From assembly GCA_003232385.1 (NCBI GenBank), contig QIJE01000033.1:1-59505 (forward strand): 59,505 nucleotides of DNA, written 5' to 3'. This document shows, in pieces, positions 22,505 through 32,301 of this stretch. Both the position numbers and the translations under genes were made by a program. The notes under the pieces were generated by a model that saw only the letters and a list, made by a program, of their open reading frames with translations, ran no database searches and was not told the DNA's origin. The DNA is from a bacterium (lineage in GTDB: Bacteria > SZUA-79 > Acidulodesulfobacterales > Acidulodesulfobacteraceae). The number at the start of each line of letters is the position of its first letter. Within the stretch, counting starts at the first letter, position 1.

Positions 22505-24268
22505 ATGACGAATAGTGAAATTGCCGGAATTTTTGAAAAAATAGCGGAGATTCTTGAAATAAAAGATGAAAATCCATTTAAAATACGCGCTTATTTAAAT
22601 GCCTCCGGGATTATAAGCCGCATGAGTGAAAACCTGACGGATATCTTAGGCGGTGGGCAGATTGATATTCCCGGCATAGGCAAAGACCTTTTTTCTAAAA
22701 TAAAAGAAATCGTAAATACGGGGCATCTTGTTTATTACGATGAACTTGCAAACTCCATCCCTCCCGGAATACTTGAATTAGTCGGATTGCACGGGTTAGG
22801 GCCGAGGAAGGCTAATTTTTTATACAGAAATTTAAATATAAAAAGCATAGATAATCTGCGCAATGCTATTGAGGCGGGTAAGCTTTACAACGTTCGCGGC
22901 TTTGGAGAAAAAACGATAGAAAACCTAAGAAAATCTATAGAAGAATACATGGTTTTTCGGCAGCGTTTTTTATATCCAGTTGCCGCCGAGCAGGCATTGT
23001 TATTAGAAGCTTATCTAAAAAATACGGATATAATAAAGGGCGATATTGCCATAGCCGGCTCCCTAAGGAGAAAGACGGAAACTGTAGGGGATATAAATAT
23101 TGTAGCTGCCGTTAAGGATAAGAACAAAAAAGAATTTAAAGAATGGTTTTTGAATTACGATGAAATTCTTAGGGTCGAATTTGTCGGGGAGACCGGAATA
23201 AGCCTTGTTTTAAAGAGCGGGATCAACGTAAGTTTATATATAGTTTCGGATGACGATTTTGTTTGTGCACTGCGGCACTTCACCGGCTCTAAGTTGCATA
23301 ACGAAGAATTAAGAATGACGGTGAGAAAATACGGTTACGATATAAACGAACATGGAATATTTACGAACAAGGAAACGGCAGGCGGTGAGGATAGAATCAG
23401 GGTCAATAGCGAGGTCGAATTTTACGGCGTGTTTGCGATGCAGTATATTCCTCCGGAATTAAGAGAGGGTGTCGGGGAAATAACTGCAGCGTTAAACGGG
23501 AATATACCGGATATGGTAGAGGAAAAAGATTTAAGGGGGGTTTTTCATATTCATACTACTTATACGGATGGAAAAGACAGTCTTGAGGCAATAGTTGAAG
23601 CATGTATGAAAGAGGGTTATTCATATGTCGGCATTTCAGACCACTCAGTTTCGGCGTATTATGCAAACGGGCTTTCAGCTTCCGAACTGGAATCCCAAAT
23701 TGAATATATCGACAGATTAAATAAAAAATACAAGGGCAGGATTAAAATATTTAAAGGTATAGAGTCGGATATTTTGCCCGACGGAAGCCTTGATTATGAT
23801 AATAGGACGTTGTCTATGCTTGACTTCGTAATAGCTTCCGTTCATTCTAAATTCAATATGTCGGAAGATATGATGACCGAAAGGATTATAAAAGCCATTA
23901 AAAATCCGTATACCACTATGATAGGACACCTTACCGGCAGGCTTCTTTTAGAAAGAAACGGTTATCCCATAAATATTTCAAAAATATTAGATTATGCTTC
24001 CGAGTATAAAACCATTATCGAACTTAACGCAAGACCTAAAAGGTTAGATATAGACTGGAGATACATAAAGGAGGCAATAGGTAAAGGGGTGCTGCTTTCG
24101 ATAAATCCGGATGCCCATGACGCATCGTCTGTCAACTTAGTCAACTGCGGCATAAATATCGCCAGAAAGGGATGGGCAAAAAAATCGGATATTTTGAATA
24201 CGAGAGACGCTTCGGTGGTGGCGGATGTCTTAACGTCTATAAGGGATCACAAAAAGAAGCTAAAATAA
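22505..24268 (+). CDS. polX: PolX-family protein with altered polymerase active site and PHP nuclease domain
   Basis: This 587-residue protein has the PolX layout: helix-hairpin-helix repeats (about 1-145), X-family polymerase palm (about 150-320) and a C-terminal PHP 3'-5' exonuclease. In the palm, GSLRRKTETVGDINIV has Asp196 but Asn198 where family members have the second metal-binding Asp, and NVSLYIV places Ser243 where the third catalytic Asp is expected (usual VDLRVV). The PHP motifs look intact: HIHTTYTDG, ISDHS, GIESDILPDG, ASVHS, GHLTGRLL, NPDAHD. It probably works as a nuclease or DNA-binding factor in base-excision repair rather than as a polymerase. The gene begins 95 bases from the divergent yggT; thiD follows after 23 bases. 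Confidence 0.92.
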   Translation: MTNSEIAGIFEKIAEILEIKDENPFKIRAYLNASGIISRMSENLTDILGGGQIDIPGIGKDLFSKIKEIVNTGHLVYYDELANSIPPGILELVGLHGLGPRKANFLYRNLNIKSIDNLRNAIEAGKLYNVRGFGEKTIENLRKSIEEYMVFRQRFLYPVAAEQALLLEAYLKNTDIIKGDIAIAGSLRRKTETVGDINIVAAVKDKNKKEFKEWFLNYDEILRVEFVGETGISLVLKSGINVSLYIVSDDDFVCALRHFTGSKLHNEELRMTVRKYGYDINEHGIFTNKETAGGEDRIRVNSEVEFYGVFAMQYIPPELREGVGEITAALNGNIPDMVEEKDLRGVFHIHTTYTDGKDSLEAIVEACMKEGYSYVGISDHSVSAYYANGLSASELESQIEYIDRLNKKYKGRIKIFKGIESDILPDGSLDYDNRTLSMLDFVIASVHSKFNMSEDMMTERIIKAIKNPYTTMIGHLTGRLLLERNGYPINISKILDYASEYKTIIELNARPKRLDIDWRYIKEAIGKGVLLSINPDAHDASSVNLVNCGINIARKGWAKKSDILNTRDASVVADVLTSIRDHKKKLK

Positions 24269-24291
24269 ACCACTGATATTACGATAAAATT

Positions 24292-25119
24292 ATGGCGAAT
24301 ATTAAAACTATAAAAGCACTATCCGTTGCCGGATTCGACGGCTCCGGAGGGGCAGGGATAACGTCTGACGCCAAAATATTTTCAAGATTTAAAATTTTTG
24401 GTTTATCGGCGATAACGGTTATGACGGCACAGAATCCAGACAATATTTATATAGCCGAACCTGTTTCGGACACTTTTTTTTTATCGGAACTTAATGCCGT
24501 ATTTGATTACTTTGCCATAGATGTCGTAAAAATAGGATTGATATTTAATGAATGCCAGGGTTTGATTTTAAGCAAATTTCTAGATAAATATAAGCCTAAA
24601 ATAATTATCGTAGACCCCGTTCATATTTCCACTTCCAATAAAGTTTTGACGGGAGAAAGTGCTTACCCGGATTTTCTTATGCCGCTTTTTAGATATGCAA
24701 CGGTTATTACTCCCAATATACGTGAAGCAGAACTCATTGCCGGTATGGATATTAAGGATATTGAAGGAATGAAGACAGCGGCGAGGGTTATTAGAAAAAA
24801 AATACCGGAAATTAAAAATATAATAATAAAGGGTTCGCATCTTTCGAAAAAATCCGACCGGAATAAAATATTCGATATTATATTAAATTCGAAAAACGAG
24901 TTTTTTATATATTCAGGTAACAGATTGGAATTAAAAAAAGAAATCCATGGAACCGGTTGTGCTTTTTCGGCATGTCTTGCTTCGCAGCTTGCAAACGGGG
25001 CAGAAATAAAGGAAGCGCTTAATTATACCGAAAAATTCGTAAATAAAATTATGCGGGAACTTTCAAAAATACCGGACAACGATTCTGAAAAGGGTATTTA
25101 TATTACCGGAAATATTTAG
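24292..25119 (+). CDS. thiD: Hydroxymethylpyrimidine/phosphomethylpyrimidine kinase
   Basis: This 275-residue ribokinase-fold enzyme phosphorylates HMP phosphate to HMP pyrophosphate, the substrate of ThiE. Motifs are SVAGFDGSGGAGITSDAK at the N-terminus, AQNP in the substrate loop, VDPVHIST, TPNIREAELIAG and the anion-hole motif GTGCAFSACLAS. It completes, with thiE-thiC at 10513-12472, the pyrimidine branch of thiamine synthesis. It is probably co-transcribed with polX and overlaps the convergent thioredoxin-like gene by 4 bases at the 3' ends. Confidence 0.93.
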   Translation: MANIKTIKALSVAGFDGSGGAGITSDAKIFSRFKIFGLSAITVMTAQNPDNIYIAEPVSDTFFLSELNAVFDYFAIDVVKIGLIFNECQGLILSKFLDKYKPKIIIVDPVHISTSNKVLTGESAYPDFLMPLFRYATVITPNIREAELIAGMDIKDIEGMKTAARVIRKKIPEIKNIIIKGSHLSKKSDRNKIFDIILNSKNEFFIYSGNRLELKKEIHGTGCAFSACLASQLANGAEIKEALNYTEKFVNKIMRELSKIPDNDSEKGIYITGNI

Positions 25120-25778
25120 CTTAAAGCGCCCGATAATATTTTATTTAAAGAAGTAAACGGTATATAGCCGGTTACCTTTTTGTAAAGCGTAAGTCCTTTA
25201 TATATAAAAAGAGTAGGGGTTCCTTCTACCTCGGCGTTTATCCCCGAAGTCATATCGCCATGAATGAGTTTTTTGGCTATCCCGCTTTTGACACAAGCTT
25301 CCTCTTTTTTAAGATTGACTATTTTACCGGCTTTAGTTTTGAAGAAGTAATATAAGTCTCCTATTTCACTCCATTCGCTTTGGTCTTTATATAAAAGCCC
25401 TCTTGTTTGCATATATTCAGATTTTCCTTGAAAAGCGGCACAGTCGGCATATTCGGCACTTTTAAAGGCATATTTATGAATCAGGGTTAACGGAAAATCT
25501 CGAAATTGCAATAAAACTTTTTTAGTCTTCACGTAGTTCGACATAATGTAAGGAAGGTCGTTTTCCTCGAATTTTCTACACCAGGAGCATTGAAAATCCG
25601 TATATATCACTACAGTAACGTTTGCATTCGGATTGCCTATCTGCCGATTATTATTTACCTTAGCGGCAAAACTACCGTAAGAAAATGCATAAACTTTCGG
25701 AGTGACATAAAAAACGGCTATAATCAATAAGACAATAGAAATAAATGCAATCGGTATATTTTTTGTCAATGGCTTCAT
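25116..25778 (-). CDS. DsbA-like periplasmic thioredoxin-fold protein
   Basis: This is a 220-residue protein. A hydrophobic N-terminal segment (IPIAFISIVLLIIAVFYV) acts as signal or anchor, followed by a thioredoxin fold of the DsbA/DsbG type: VVIYTDFQCSWCRKFE with active-site CSWC, a helical insertion, and the cis-Pro motif VEGTPTLFIY. It should oxidise or isomerise disulfides outside the cytoplasm. Two further cysteines (DCAAF, EACVKSG) lie in the helical insert, as in other members of this group. No DsbB/VKOR partner is near. Confidence 0.88.
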   Translation of the reverse strand: MKPLTKNIPIAFISIVLLIIAVFYVTPKVYAFSYGSFAAKVNNNRQIGNPNANVTVVIYTDFQCSWCRKFEENDLPYIMSNYVKTKKVLLQFRDFPLTLIHKYAFKSAEYADCAAFQGKSEYMQTRGLLYKDQSEWSEIGDLYYFFKTKAGKIVNLKKEEACVKSGIAKKLIHGDMTSGINAEVEGTPTLFIYKGLTLYKKVTGYIPFTSLNKILSGALS

Positions 25779-25819
25779 AGAGCTATAATTATCATATTAG
25801 ATTATTAAAGTCAACCCGC

Positions 25820-26008
25820 TTATCCCGTAAAATGATCAAAATGTGTTTTGTCGGCGCCGCATACGGGGCACACCCAGTCATCCGGTAACTTATCAAAAGG
25901 CGTCCCGGGTTCTACTCCCCCTTCGGAATCTCCAACTTCCGGGTCGTAAATATAGCCGCAAACATCACATTGATATTTCGGCAAAGCAAGCTCTTCGGTT
26001 GTTGGCAT
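25820..26008 (-). CDS. Rubredoxin
   Basis: This 62-residue one-iron electron carrier binds Fe with CDVCGY and CPVCGA, separated by the typical [27 protein letters not shown] stretch. It has about 10 extra residues before the first cysteine pair. The ATG is preceded by an AGGAGA-type site. It is a plausible electron donor to rubrerythrin (33715) or an oxygen reductase. It is monocistronic. Confidence 0.96.
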   Translation of the reverse strand: MPTTEELALPKYQCDVCGYIYDPEVGDSEGGVEPGTPFDKLPDDWVCPVCGADKTHFDHFTG

Positions 26009-26143
26009 TAGGCATCTCCTTAATTATTAAATTAACCGTTAATATAATTATCTATTTTGAAGTTCTCTTAGTTTCCATTATACCAAATTTATTATTTTTT
26101 TAAAGTCTTTTAATTGACATAATTATAAGTTATCATAAATAAT

Positions 26144-28129
26144 ATGGATGTATTTAAACGCAGTCTTGTTTTATTTATTCAAAAAATTGTTAAGGAAAAG
26201 AATAACGCGGCGGTATCCGAAAAAGAAGCCGCAAAGCTTATAAAAAATCCTCCCGACAACTCCTTCGGCGATTATTCTATAGCTTCTTATTATTTTGGAA
26301 AATATGGTTTCAAGGGAATTCCCGGAGACATTGCGGAGGAAATTTTTCGTATAGCATTGTTAAGTTTTGAGAAGACGAAAGACGCAGCCGTATTTGATAA
26401 AATAGAGATGAAGGACGCATATGTAAATTTTTTCGTCAACAAAAAAAAGTTTGCTTACATTACCATAGAAAATGTCCTCTCCGCAGGAGCGGATTACGGC
26501 AGAGAGCATCAGGAAAAACCGCTTAAAGTAGTAATAGATTTTTCTTCTCCCAATATAGCTAAACCTTTCGGGGTAGGGCATCTAAGGTCAACGGTAATCG
26601 GAATGAGTTTGTCTAATATTTATGAATTCTGCGGCCATAACGTCGTAAAAGTAAATTATTTGGGGGATTTTGGTACGCAATTCGGTAAGCTTATAACCGC
26701 TTTTTGTCGTTATGACGTAGATTTTTCCGAATTTAATAAAGACCCTATAAATGTTCTATACGGTCTTTATGTCAGAATCCATAAGGATGAACAGATTGAT
26801 GAAACCCTTGAGAAAGAAGCGAAAAGGAGATTTAAAACTCTTGAGAATTATATGTCGAGAAATAGGCGTAGTATCGAAGAGTATTTATGCGTTCCCGGCA
26901 ATGCGAAAAATAACGTAGATAACGGATGGGAAGGAATAGAGATATCCGAAAAAAATAAGGGCGGTTTTTGCGAAACGGAATCCGGTCAGTATAATTTATG
27001 GAAATTATTCAGAGGATTGAGCATAGATGAATTTAAGCGGATTTATAAATCAATAGGCATAGAATTCGATGTTTACGAGGGTGAGGCACAGAGTGCAGAA
27101 TTTGCAAGCGAAACCACGGAAATCTTGCTTAAAAGCGGCATCGCCTCTATAAGCGAGGGTGCTGTAATAATTCGAGTAAAAGGGGTGAAAACCCCCGCCC
27201 TGATTGCAAAAAGCGACGGAACATCTCTTTATCTTTCAAGGGATATCGTTACCGCCGTGACGAGAATGGCAAAATATTCTTACGATAAGATGATTTATGT
27301 GGTCGGTTCGGAGCAGTCGCTGCACTTTAGCCAGCTTTCCGGTATATTTCGTATATTGAAAGATAATGCCGATAAAATATCCGAAAATCCGGTTTTTAAA
27401 AGATATGCTTCTTTAATAGACGGCAAGATTGTCCATGTTAAATTCGGCAGAATCATAGGCATGTCCACAAGAAAGGGTAATCTCGTGTTTTTAAACGATT
27501 ACATAGAAGAGGCAAGCCTTAAGGCAAAAGAAAAACTTGAAGACGATTTTGCAGAAGCGAGCGGCAACGCCGGCATTAATCCTGGAGAGACGGAATCCGT
27601 AGCTTTAAAAATAGGCATAGGGGCGGTTATGTTTAACGATTTAAAGACAAGGCGAACTACCGACGTAAGCTTTAACTGGGACAATGTCCTGTCTTTTGAG
27701 GGGCAGACGGGACCTTATCTCCAATATACCATATCAAGAATAAATAGCCTTATGCTTAGACTGAGTCCCGATACAGTCAAGAAGGAACGGGACTTCATAT
27801 CGTTAAATACGTATAAGCCGGCTGATTTCGACGGGGTTTTTAACGTTTCGGAAAAAGACGCAGATTTTAACGATATTTTTTTAATAATAAAACAGATTTC
27901 ATACTTTAAAGATGCTGTTGACGAGGCACTCAATCAAAACGAGCCGTCTGTTTTAAGTTCTTATGCTTTAGAATTATCGGCCCTCTTTAATAAATATTAT
28001 CAAAATTATAGGCTCCTGGGAAAGGAACACGATTACATAAAGCCTCGTCTTTATGTAATATATGCGATAAAGATAGTTTTAATGCAGGTCTTAAGGCTAT
28101 TGTGTATACCCGTTATTGAAAGAATGTAA
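26144..28129 (+). CDS. argS: Arginyl-tRNA synthetase
   Basis: This 661-residue class I synthetase charges tRNA-Arg. It has the N-terminal Arg-N domain (residues 1 to about 110), the HIGH-equivalent SPNIAKPFGVGHLRSTVIG, the core NYLGDFGTQFGKL, and the DALR anticodon-binding domain at the C-terminus (YLQYTISRINSLM through LRLLCIPVIERM). It is somewhat longer than many bacterial ArgS, with an insertion near residues 245-285 (ENYMSRNRRSIEEYLCVPG). It lies 14 bases short of 100 upstream of the ABC ATPase gene and is probably transcribed independently. Confidence 0.95.
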   Translation: MDVFKRSLVLFIQKIVKEKNNAAVSEKEAAKLIKNPPDNSFGDYSIASYYFGKYGFKGIPGDIAEEIFRIALLSFEKTKDAAVFDKIEMKDAYVNFFVNKKKFAYITIENVLSAGADYGREHQEKPLKVVIDFSSPNIAKPFGVGHLRSTVIGMSLSNIYEFCGHNVVKVNYLGDFGTQFGKLITAFCRYDVDFSEFNKDPINVLYGLYVRIHKDEQIDETLEKEAKRRFKTLENYMSRNRRSIEEYLCVPGNAKNNVDNGWEGIEISEKNKGGFCETESGQYNLWKLFRGLSIDEFKRIYKSIGIEFDVYEGEAQSAEFASETTEILLKSGIASISEGAVIIRVKGVKTPALIAKSDGTSLYLSRDIVTAVTRMAKYSYDKMIYVVGSEQSLHFSQLSGIFRILKDNADKISENPVFKRYASLIDGKIVHVKFGRIIGMSTRKGNLVFLNDYIEEASLKAKEKLEDDFAEASGNAGINPGETESVALKIGIGAVMFNDLKTRRTTDVSFNWDNVLSFEGQTGPYLQYTISRINSLMLRLSPDTVKKERDFISLNTYKPADFDGVFNVSEKDADFNDIFLIIKQISYFKDAVDEALNQNEPSVLSSYALELSALFNKYYQNYRLLGKEHDYIKPRLYVIYAIKIVLMQVLRLLCIPVIERM

Positions 28130-28225
28130 AAATAATAACACTAAAAATACAGCCGGCACACAAAGAGTCGTCGGTGTGAGCAGCGGTAAAGATATTAATT
28201 CGGCAAGGGGTCAAGCTAAAAAACG

Positions 28226-29201
28226 ATGAGTCTTGAAATAAGAGATTTAACGGTACGACTTTGTTCTAAAAAAACATCCGGCAAAGCGGTCGATTGTTGC
28301 GACGGCATTAATGTCGTGGATTCTTTTTTTTTAACCGTTAAAGAAAAAGAGGTTGTTTCGATAGTCGGAGAGTCTGGCAGCGGCAAATCTTTTCTAGGTT
28401 TGTCTATTCTAAGATTGAACCCCCCGGTCATTTCAAAAATAATTCGCGGTGAAATTAGAGTAAGATGTTCGTCCCAGAAGGATAAGGTAGATATTTTGAA
28501 GCTGAAACAGAGAGAACTTACGGGAGCGAGGGGCAGACTGATATCTATGATATTTCAGGACCCTAATACATCGTTAAATCCGGTAATGAAGATAGGAGAG
28601 CAGATCACCGAGGCGATACTGGCACACAGAAAAGTTTCTAAAGCGGAAGCTAAGGATATTGCTATTTTCTACTTAGATTCCATGAATATAAACGGCAAAT
28701 TCCAGTTTGCTTCATATCCTTACGAATTATCGGGGGGTATGAGACAGAGGGTTATGATTAATAGCGGACGAACCTACGACGGCATTAGACGTAACGACTT
28801 CACTGCAAGTCTTGAAACTTATCAAGGATATTAAGGAAAGATCGAATGTTGGGATTATTTTTATTACACACGATTTAACCATTGCAGAAAGTATTTCCGA
28901 TATGACGTGCGTTTTCTACGCGGGACAGGTTATGGAACTTGGAAAAACAAAAGAATTGATAGAAAATCCAATACACCCTTATACGATTTCTTTAATTAAA
29001 AGCATTCCCACTTTATCTGTAAATTATGTTCCAAAGCAGAGATTATCCACCATACCCGGTTTTTTGACGGAAGATGATTTTAGCGATGGAAAATGCCGGT
29101 TTTATTCTAGATGTTTTAGGAGTAACAGAGACTGCCTGAAGAATATTCCTTTGGTTCATTATGACACCGATAGTAGATACGTAAGGTGCATTAAGATATG
29201 A
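28226..29201 (+). pseudogene. Oligopeptide/dipeptide ABC transporter ATPase (OppD/DppD-like), frame broken
   Basis: The first frame (28226-28834) carries Walker A GESGSGKS, the Q-loop MIFQDPNTSLNP and the signature LSGGMRQRVMI, then runs out of frame. The second frame resumes at 28758 with LIADEPTTALDVT (Walker B and D-loop), the H-loop FITHDLT and the C-terminal OppD cysteine region, ending at 29201. Relatives have about ten residues between VMI and LIADEP; these are missing, so a deletion of about 31 bases has removed them and shifted the frame. TGA at 28755-28757 blocks the second frame. Either the gene is inactive or the assembly has a small error. No permease or binding protein lies nearby. 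Confidence 0.85.
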
Positions 29202-29224
29202 AAAAGAAACCGAAAAAATAAAAT

Positions 29225-30286
29225 ATGGAAAAAATTACGAATCTTAAGGAAAAAAACGCAATTCTGACCGTTTCAGGGCTTTCTAAACACTTTAAGTATT
29301 ACAAAACTTTATTCGATATCAAAAAGAATGTGATAAAAGCCGTCTCGAATGTAACCTTTGATGTGTTAATAAACGAGATTTTTGCCGTGGTTGGAGAAAC
29401 GGGATGCGGCAAATCAACCCTTTCAAAGCTAATTACCGGACTTATAACAAAAACGTCCGGAACCGTATATTTTAAAGGTGAGCCGCTGGATTACGGGAGC
29501 AGGGGTAGAAAATTAAGGAAGGATATCCAGATACTTTTTCAAGATCCTTATTCTTCGCTTAATCCCAAAAAAAAGATATATAAGATTGTTTCTTATCCTG
29601 CTGTTAAAAACGGCATTATAAGAAAGAGGGATAGAGTAGATTTTGCCGTTTCTCAGCTAAAGAACGTTGGATTGCAGGAAAATACGGCCTATTGCTATCC
29701 CCATATGTTATCGGGGGGTCAAAGGCAAAGAGTCGGCATCGCAAGGTGTCTGTCGGTAAATCCGGAGCTCTTAATTCTTGACGAGCCGGTATCCGCTTTA
29801 GATATGTCGATATCGGCGCAAATTTTGAATTTACTGATGGATATTCAGGAAAAAACAAAGATGAGTTATATGTTTATAACCCATGATCTGAAATTAGTCA
29901 GGCATATTGCAGACAGGGTATGCGTAATGTACGGAGGAAAAATAGTAGAGATAGCCGGTTCCGCTGAATTCTTTAGCATGCCCGCCCATCCGTATTCCAA
30001 TGTCCTTTACGACTCTATGATGTCCTTCGATTTTAAAAGCAAACCGGATTTGAGCATGAAAAGCCTATCGAGAACAAGAAACGAGCAGGAAAAGATTAAA
30101 CCGGTTAAGAATAGCGGTCGAAATATCGGTAGTGACAAAGAATATACAAAGGGGTGTGTGTATTTTGATAAATGTTATGCGTCTAAAGATATTTGCAGGG
30201 TGAACGAGCCTCCCATGGAAAATAAAGATCAAGGCGGAAACAGGGCGGTTGCCTGTTTTTTTCCGTTTAGTCGTCCGAATCCTTAA
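29225..30286 (+). CDS. Oligopeptide/dipeptide ABC transporter ATPase (OppF/DppF-like)
   Basis: This 353-residue ATPase has Walker A GETGCGKST, Q-loop LFQDPYSSLNPKK, signature LSGGQRQRVGIARCL, Walker B LLILDEPVSALDMS and H-loop THDLK, all intact. A C-terminal extension with spaced cysteines (GCVYFDKCYASKDICRV, ACFFPF) is typical of Opp/Dpp ATPases. It would pair with the broken OppD-like protein just upstream (23-base gap) to power peptide import. With no permease or binding protein in the window and a damaged partner, its present function is uncertain. Its 3' end overlaps the convergent dksA-like gene by 20 bases. Confidence 0.9.
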   Translation: MEKITNLKEKNAILTVSGLSKHFKYYKTLFDIKKNVIKAVSNVTFDVLINEIFAVVGETGCGKSTLSKLITGLITKTSGTVYFKGEPLDYGSRGRKLRKDIQILFQDPYSSLNPKKKIYKIVSYPAVKNGIIRKRDRVDFAVSQLKNVGLQENTAYCYPHMLSGGQRQRVGIARCLSVNPELLILDEPVSALDMSISAQILNLLMDIQEKTKMSYMFITHDLKLVRHIADRVCVMYGGKIVEIAGSAEFFSMPAHPYSNVLYDSMMSFDFKSKPDLSMKSLSRTRNEQEKIKPVKNSGRNIGSDKEYTKGCVYFDKCYASKDICRVNEPPMENKDQGGNRAVACFFPFSRPNP

Positions 30287-30752
30287 ATATTTCGTCTTCA
30301 TTTATTAAAGGCATGCCTGTTAAATGATCCATATAGTCCTCGCTTATTCGTCTTTTTTCTTCCTCTTCCTCCCGCGACCTGCAGTTTATGCACAAGTTGG
30401 AATAAGGAATTATTTCTAGTCTTTTTTTTGAAATTGTTTCCCCGCATTCATCGCAAATCCCGTATGCCCCCTCCTTTATCTTATAAAGTGCGTCGTCTAT
30501 CTCCCTTACCTTTTTTCTCTCTCTGTCTCCAAGCATATAGGACAATTCACGGTCTCTCTCGCTTGAAGCTATATCATAATTGTCTCCGCGATACTCGGTG
30601 GGATCTTTGGACGAACCCTCTTTAATACCGGCATCTATTTCTTTGAAAATAACTTTTTTCATATTTATTAGTGTTTTTTTTATTTCCTCAAGTTCCTCCG
30701 GCGAAAATGCCTGTTTCTCCTTGTCATCTTTATTTTTATTTTTCATTTGCAC
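30267..30752 (-). CDS. DksA/TraR-family zinc-finger regulator
   Basis: This is a 161-residue protein. An N-terminal helical hairpin (SPEELEEIKKTLINMKKVIFKEIDAG, IASSERDRELSYMLGDRERKKVREIDDAL) is followed by the zinc finger GICDECGETISKKRLEIIPYSNLCINCRSREE. DksA inserts its coiled coil into the secondary channel of RNA polymerase and, with ppGpp, adjusts transcription during starvation. The four cysteines of the finger are present. A second ATG two codons in is an alternative start. It is a single gene, convergent with the ABC ATPase. Confidence 0.92.
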   Translation of the reverse strand: MQMKNKNKDDKEKQAFSPEELEEIKKTLINMKKVIFKEIDAGIKEGSSKDPTEYRGDNYDIASSERDRELSYMLGDRERKKVREIDDALYKIKEGAYGICDECGETISKKRLEIIPYSNLCINCRSREEEEEKRRISEDYMDHLTGMPLINEDEIFKDSDD

Positions 30753-30882
30753 CCAGCTCCTTAAGTAAGATTTACTTTTTAAAAAATTTGAAATAGTATA
30801 TATTTAATCAAGTTTAAAAGCAAGTTTAAAAGTTAAAAGATGGGGTCGTTAATTAAACCGTTTTTCAAGGAGGTATTTTTAA

Positions 30883-32301
30883 ATGAATGAAGAAAGGATA
30901 TTCAATTACGGCTATACAAATAAAGAAAAGAAGGAAAGGGGTGCAAGGTCTCCTTTTCAGGTAGACAGAGACAGGATAATACATTCAAGCGCTTTCAGGC
31001 GGATGAGAAATAAAACTCAGGTTTTCGGGGTCTTTACCTTAGATTATTATAGGACGAGGCTTACTCACTCCCTCGAGGTGTCTCAAATAGCCCGTTCCAT
31101 AGCGACTATATTGGTTGATAGATATGATATAAAAATAGACCGCGATGTTATAGAGGCCATTTCTTTAGCTCACGATATAGGGCATCCGCCCTTCGGTCAT
31201 CTCGGCGAAGACATAATAAGCCAAGAGTTAAAGGCTATCACGAGAGGTAAATTCGGTTTTGAAGCCAACGCGCAGAATATAAGAATACTAAATTTTTTAG
31301 AAAAAAAGTTTTACGATGCCGCCGACAACAAAATATACGGGCTAAATCCCACTCTAAAGACCATTGACGGAATATTAAAGTACAAACTGCCATATTCATT
31401 ATCGGATAAAACCAAGCATTTTATATACGATAGCGATATTTTTATATTAGAAAGGCTTCACGGAAAGAAATTCGTAAATTTCTTAAAAAATAATTTTGAG
31501 CTGTTGAATAATCCGAAAAATAAGAAAATTAAAGAAAACTTTTTTCAGGCTACGAGATGCTTAGAGTGCCAAATATTAAACGCTGCAGACGACATAGCAT
31601 ATGCCGCCCACGATTTAGAAGACGGCGTAGAATCTAAGCTTATAGATATAAACGGACACCTTAAGGTCAAAAAATATTTAGAGGAAGACAGTTCTTTTTC
31701 GGGCGGATTGGACAAGATGAGCGAGAAAATAGATAATTTTTTCTTTAATCTTAAGGAAATTTTTAAAACCGAAACGGATGAAAGAAATAATAATAGAATA
31801 ATGTACCATGTGAAGGTTAAAACGGATTTAAAGGAATTTTTTTCACGGTACATTTCTAAATTCATAATGAATATAGATATAGAGAAAAGAGAAAAGTTTT
31901 TTGCCGACACTAAAGATAACTTAATCAAAAATATACCCATAGATTTAGGCGAAGATTCCTATAAATACAGTCTTACATGGAAGAACGACGTCAATATAGA
32001 GATTAATGCCCTAAAGCAGATTTCCTATAAGCTTCTCATGGAGAATAGGGAGATATTGTTAAACAGATATAAAGCGGAAAATATTGTAAGGAGGCTTTTT
32101 CAGGTTTTTTCGGATATCAAAAACATAAATCTCTACCCGGATGATTTTCAGGAAATATTTAATTTCGGGTTCTACAATATTTTCGGGGAAGACGGTTTTT
32201 ATGTGATGTGTGCCGATTATATCAGCGGCATGACCGATATGTATGCACTTAAATTGTATTCCTCATTATTCGAGTCTAAGGGTTTTAGCGAGATATCGTG
32301 A
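30883..32301 (+). CDS. dgt: dGTPase-like HD-domain triphosphohydrolase
   Basis: This is a 472-residue protein. The start has AAGGAGG upstream. It carries SPFQVDRDRIIHSSAFRRM, the HD metal site TRLTHSLEVSQIAR and AHDIGHPPFGHLGE, and the later QILNAADDIAYAAHDLEDG region. Members cleave dGTP (or other dNTPs) to deoxynucleoside and triphosphate, limiting dNTP pools. Sequence length and order fit the longer dGTPase subfamily. It stands alone upstream of gmhA. Confidence 0.9.
   Translation: MNEERIFNYGYTNKEKKERGARSPFQVDRDRIIHSSAFRRMRNKTQVFGVFTLDYYRTRLTHSLEVSQIARSIATILVDRYDIKIDRDVIEAISLAHDIGHPPFGHLGEDIISQELKAITRGKFGFEANAQNIRILNFLEKKFYDAADNKIYGLNPTLKTIDGILKYKLPYSLSDKTKHFIYDSDIFILERLHGKKFVNFLKNNFELLNNPKNKKIKENFFQATRCLECQILNAADDIAYAAHDLEDGVESKLIDINGHLKVKKYLEEDSSFSGGLDKMSEKIDNFFFNLKEIFKTETDERNNNRIMYHVKVKTDLKEFFSRYISKFIMNIDIEKREKFFADTKDNLIKNIPIDLGEDSYKYSLTWKNDVNIEINALKQISYKLLMENREILLNRYKAENIVRRLFQVFSDIKNINLYPDDFQEIFNFGFYNIFGEDGFYVMCADYISGMTDMYALKLYSSLFESKGFSEIS

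Noticed and set aside
28741-28815. Programmed ribosomal frameshift in the OppD-like gene
   Set aside because: No slippery heptamer is seen and roughly ten conserved residues are missing, which a frameshift could not supply.
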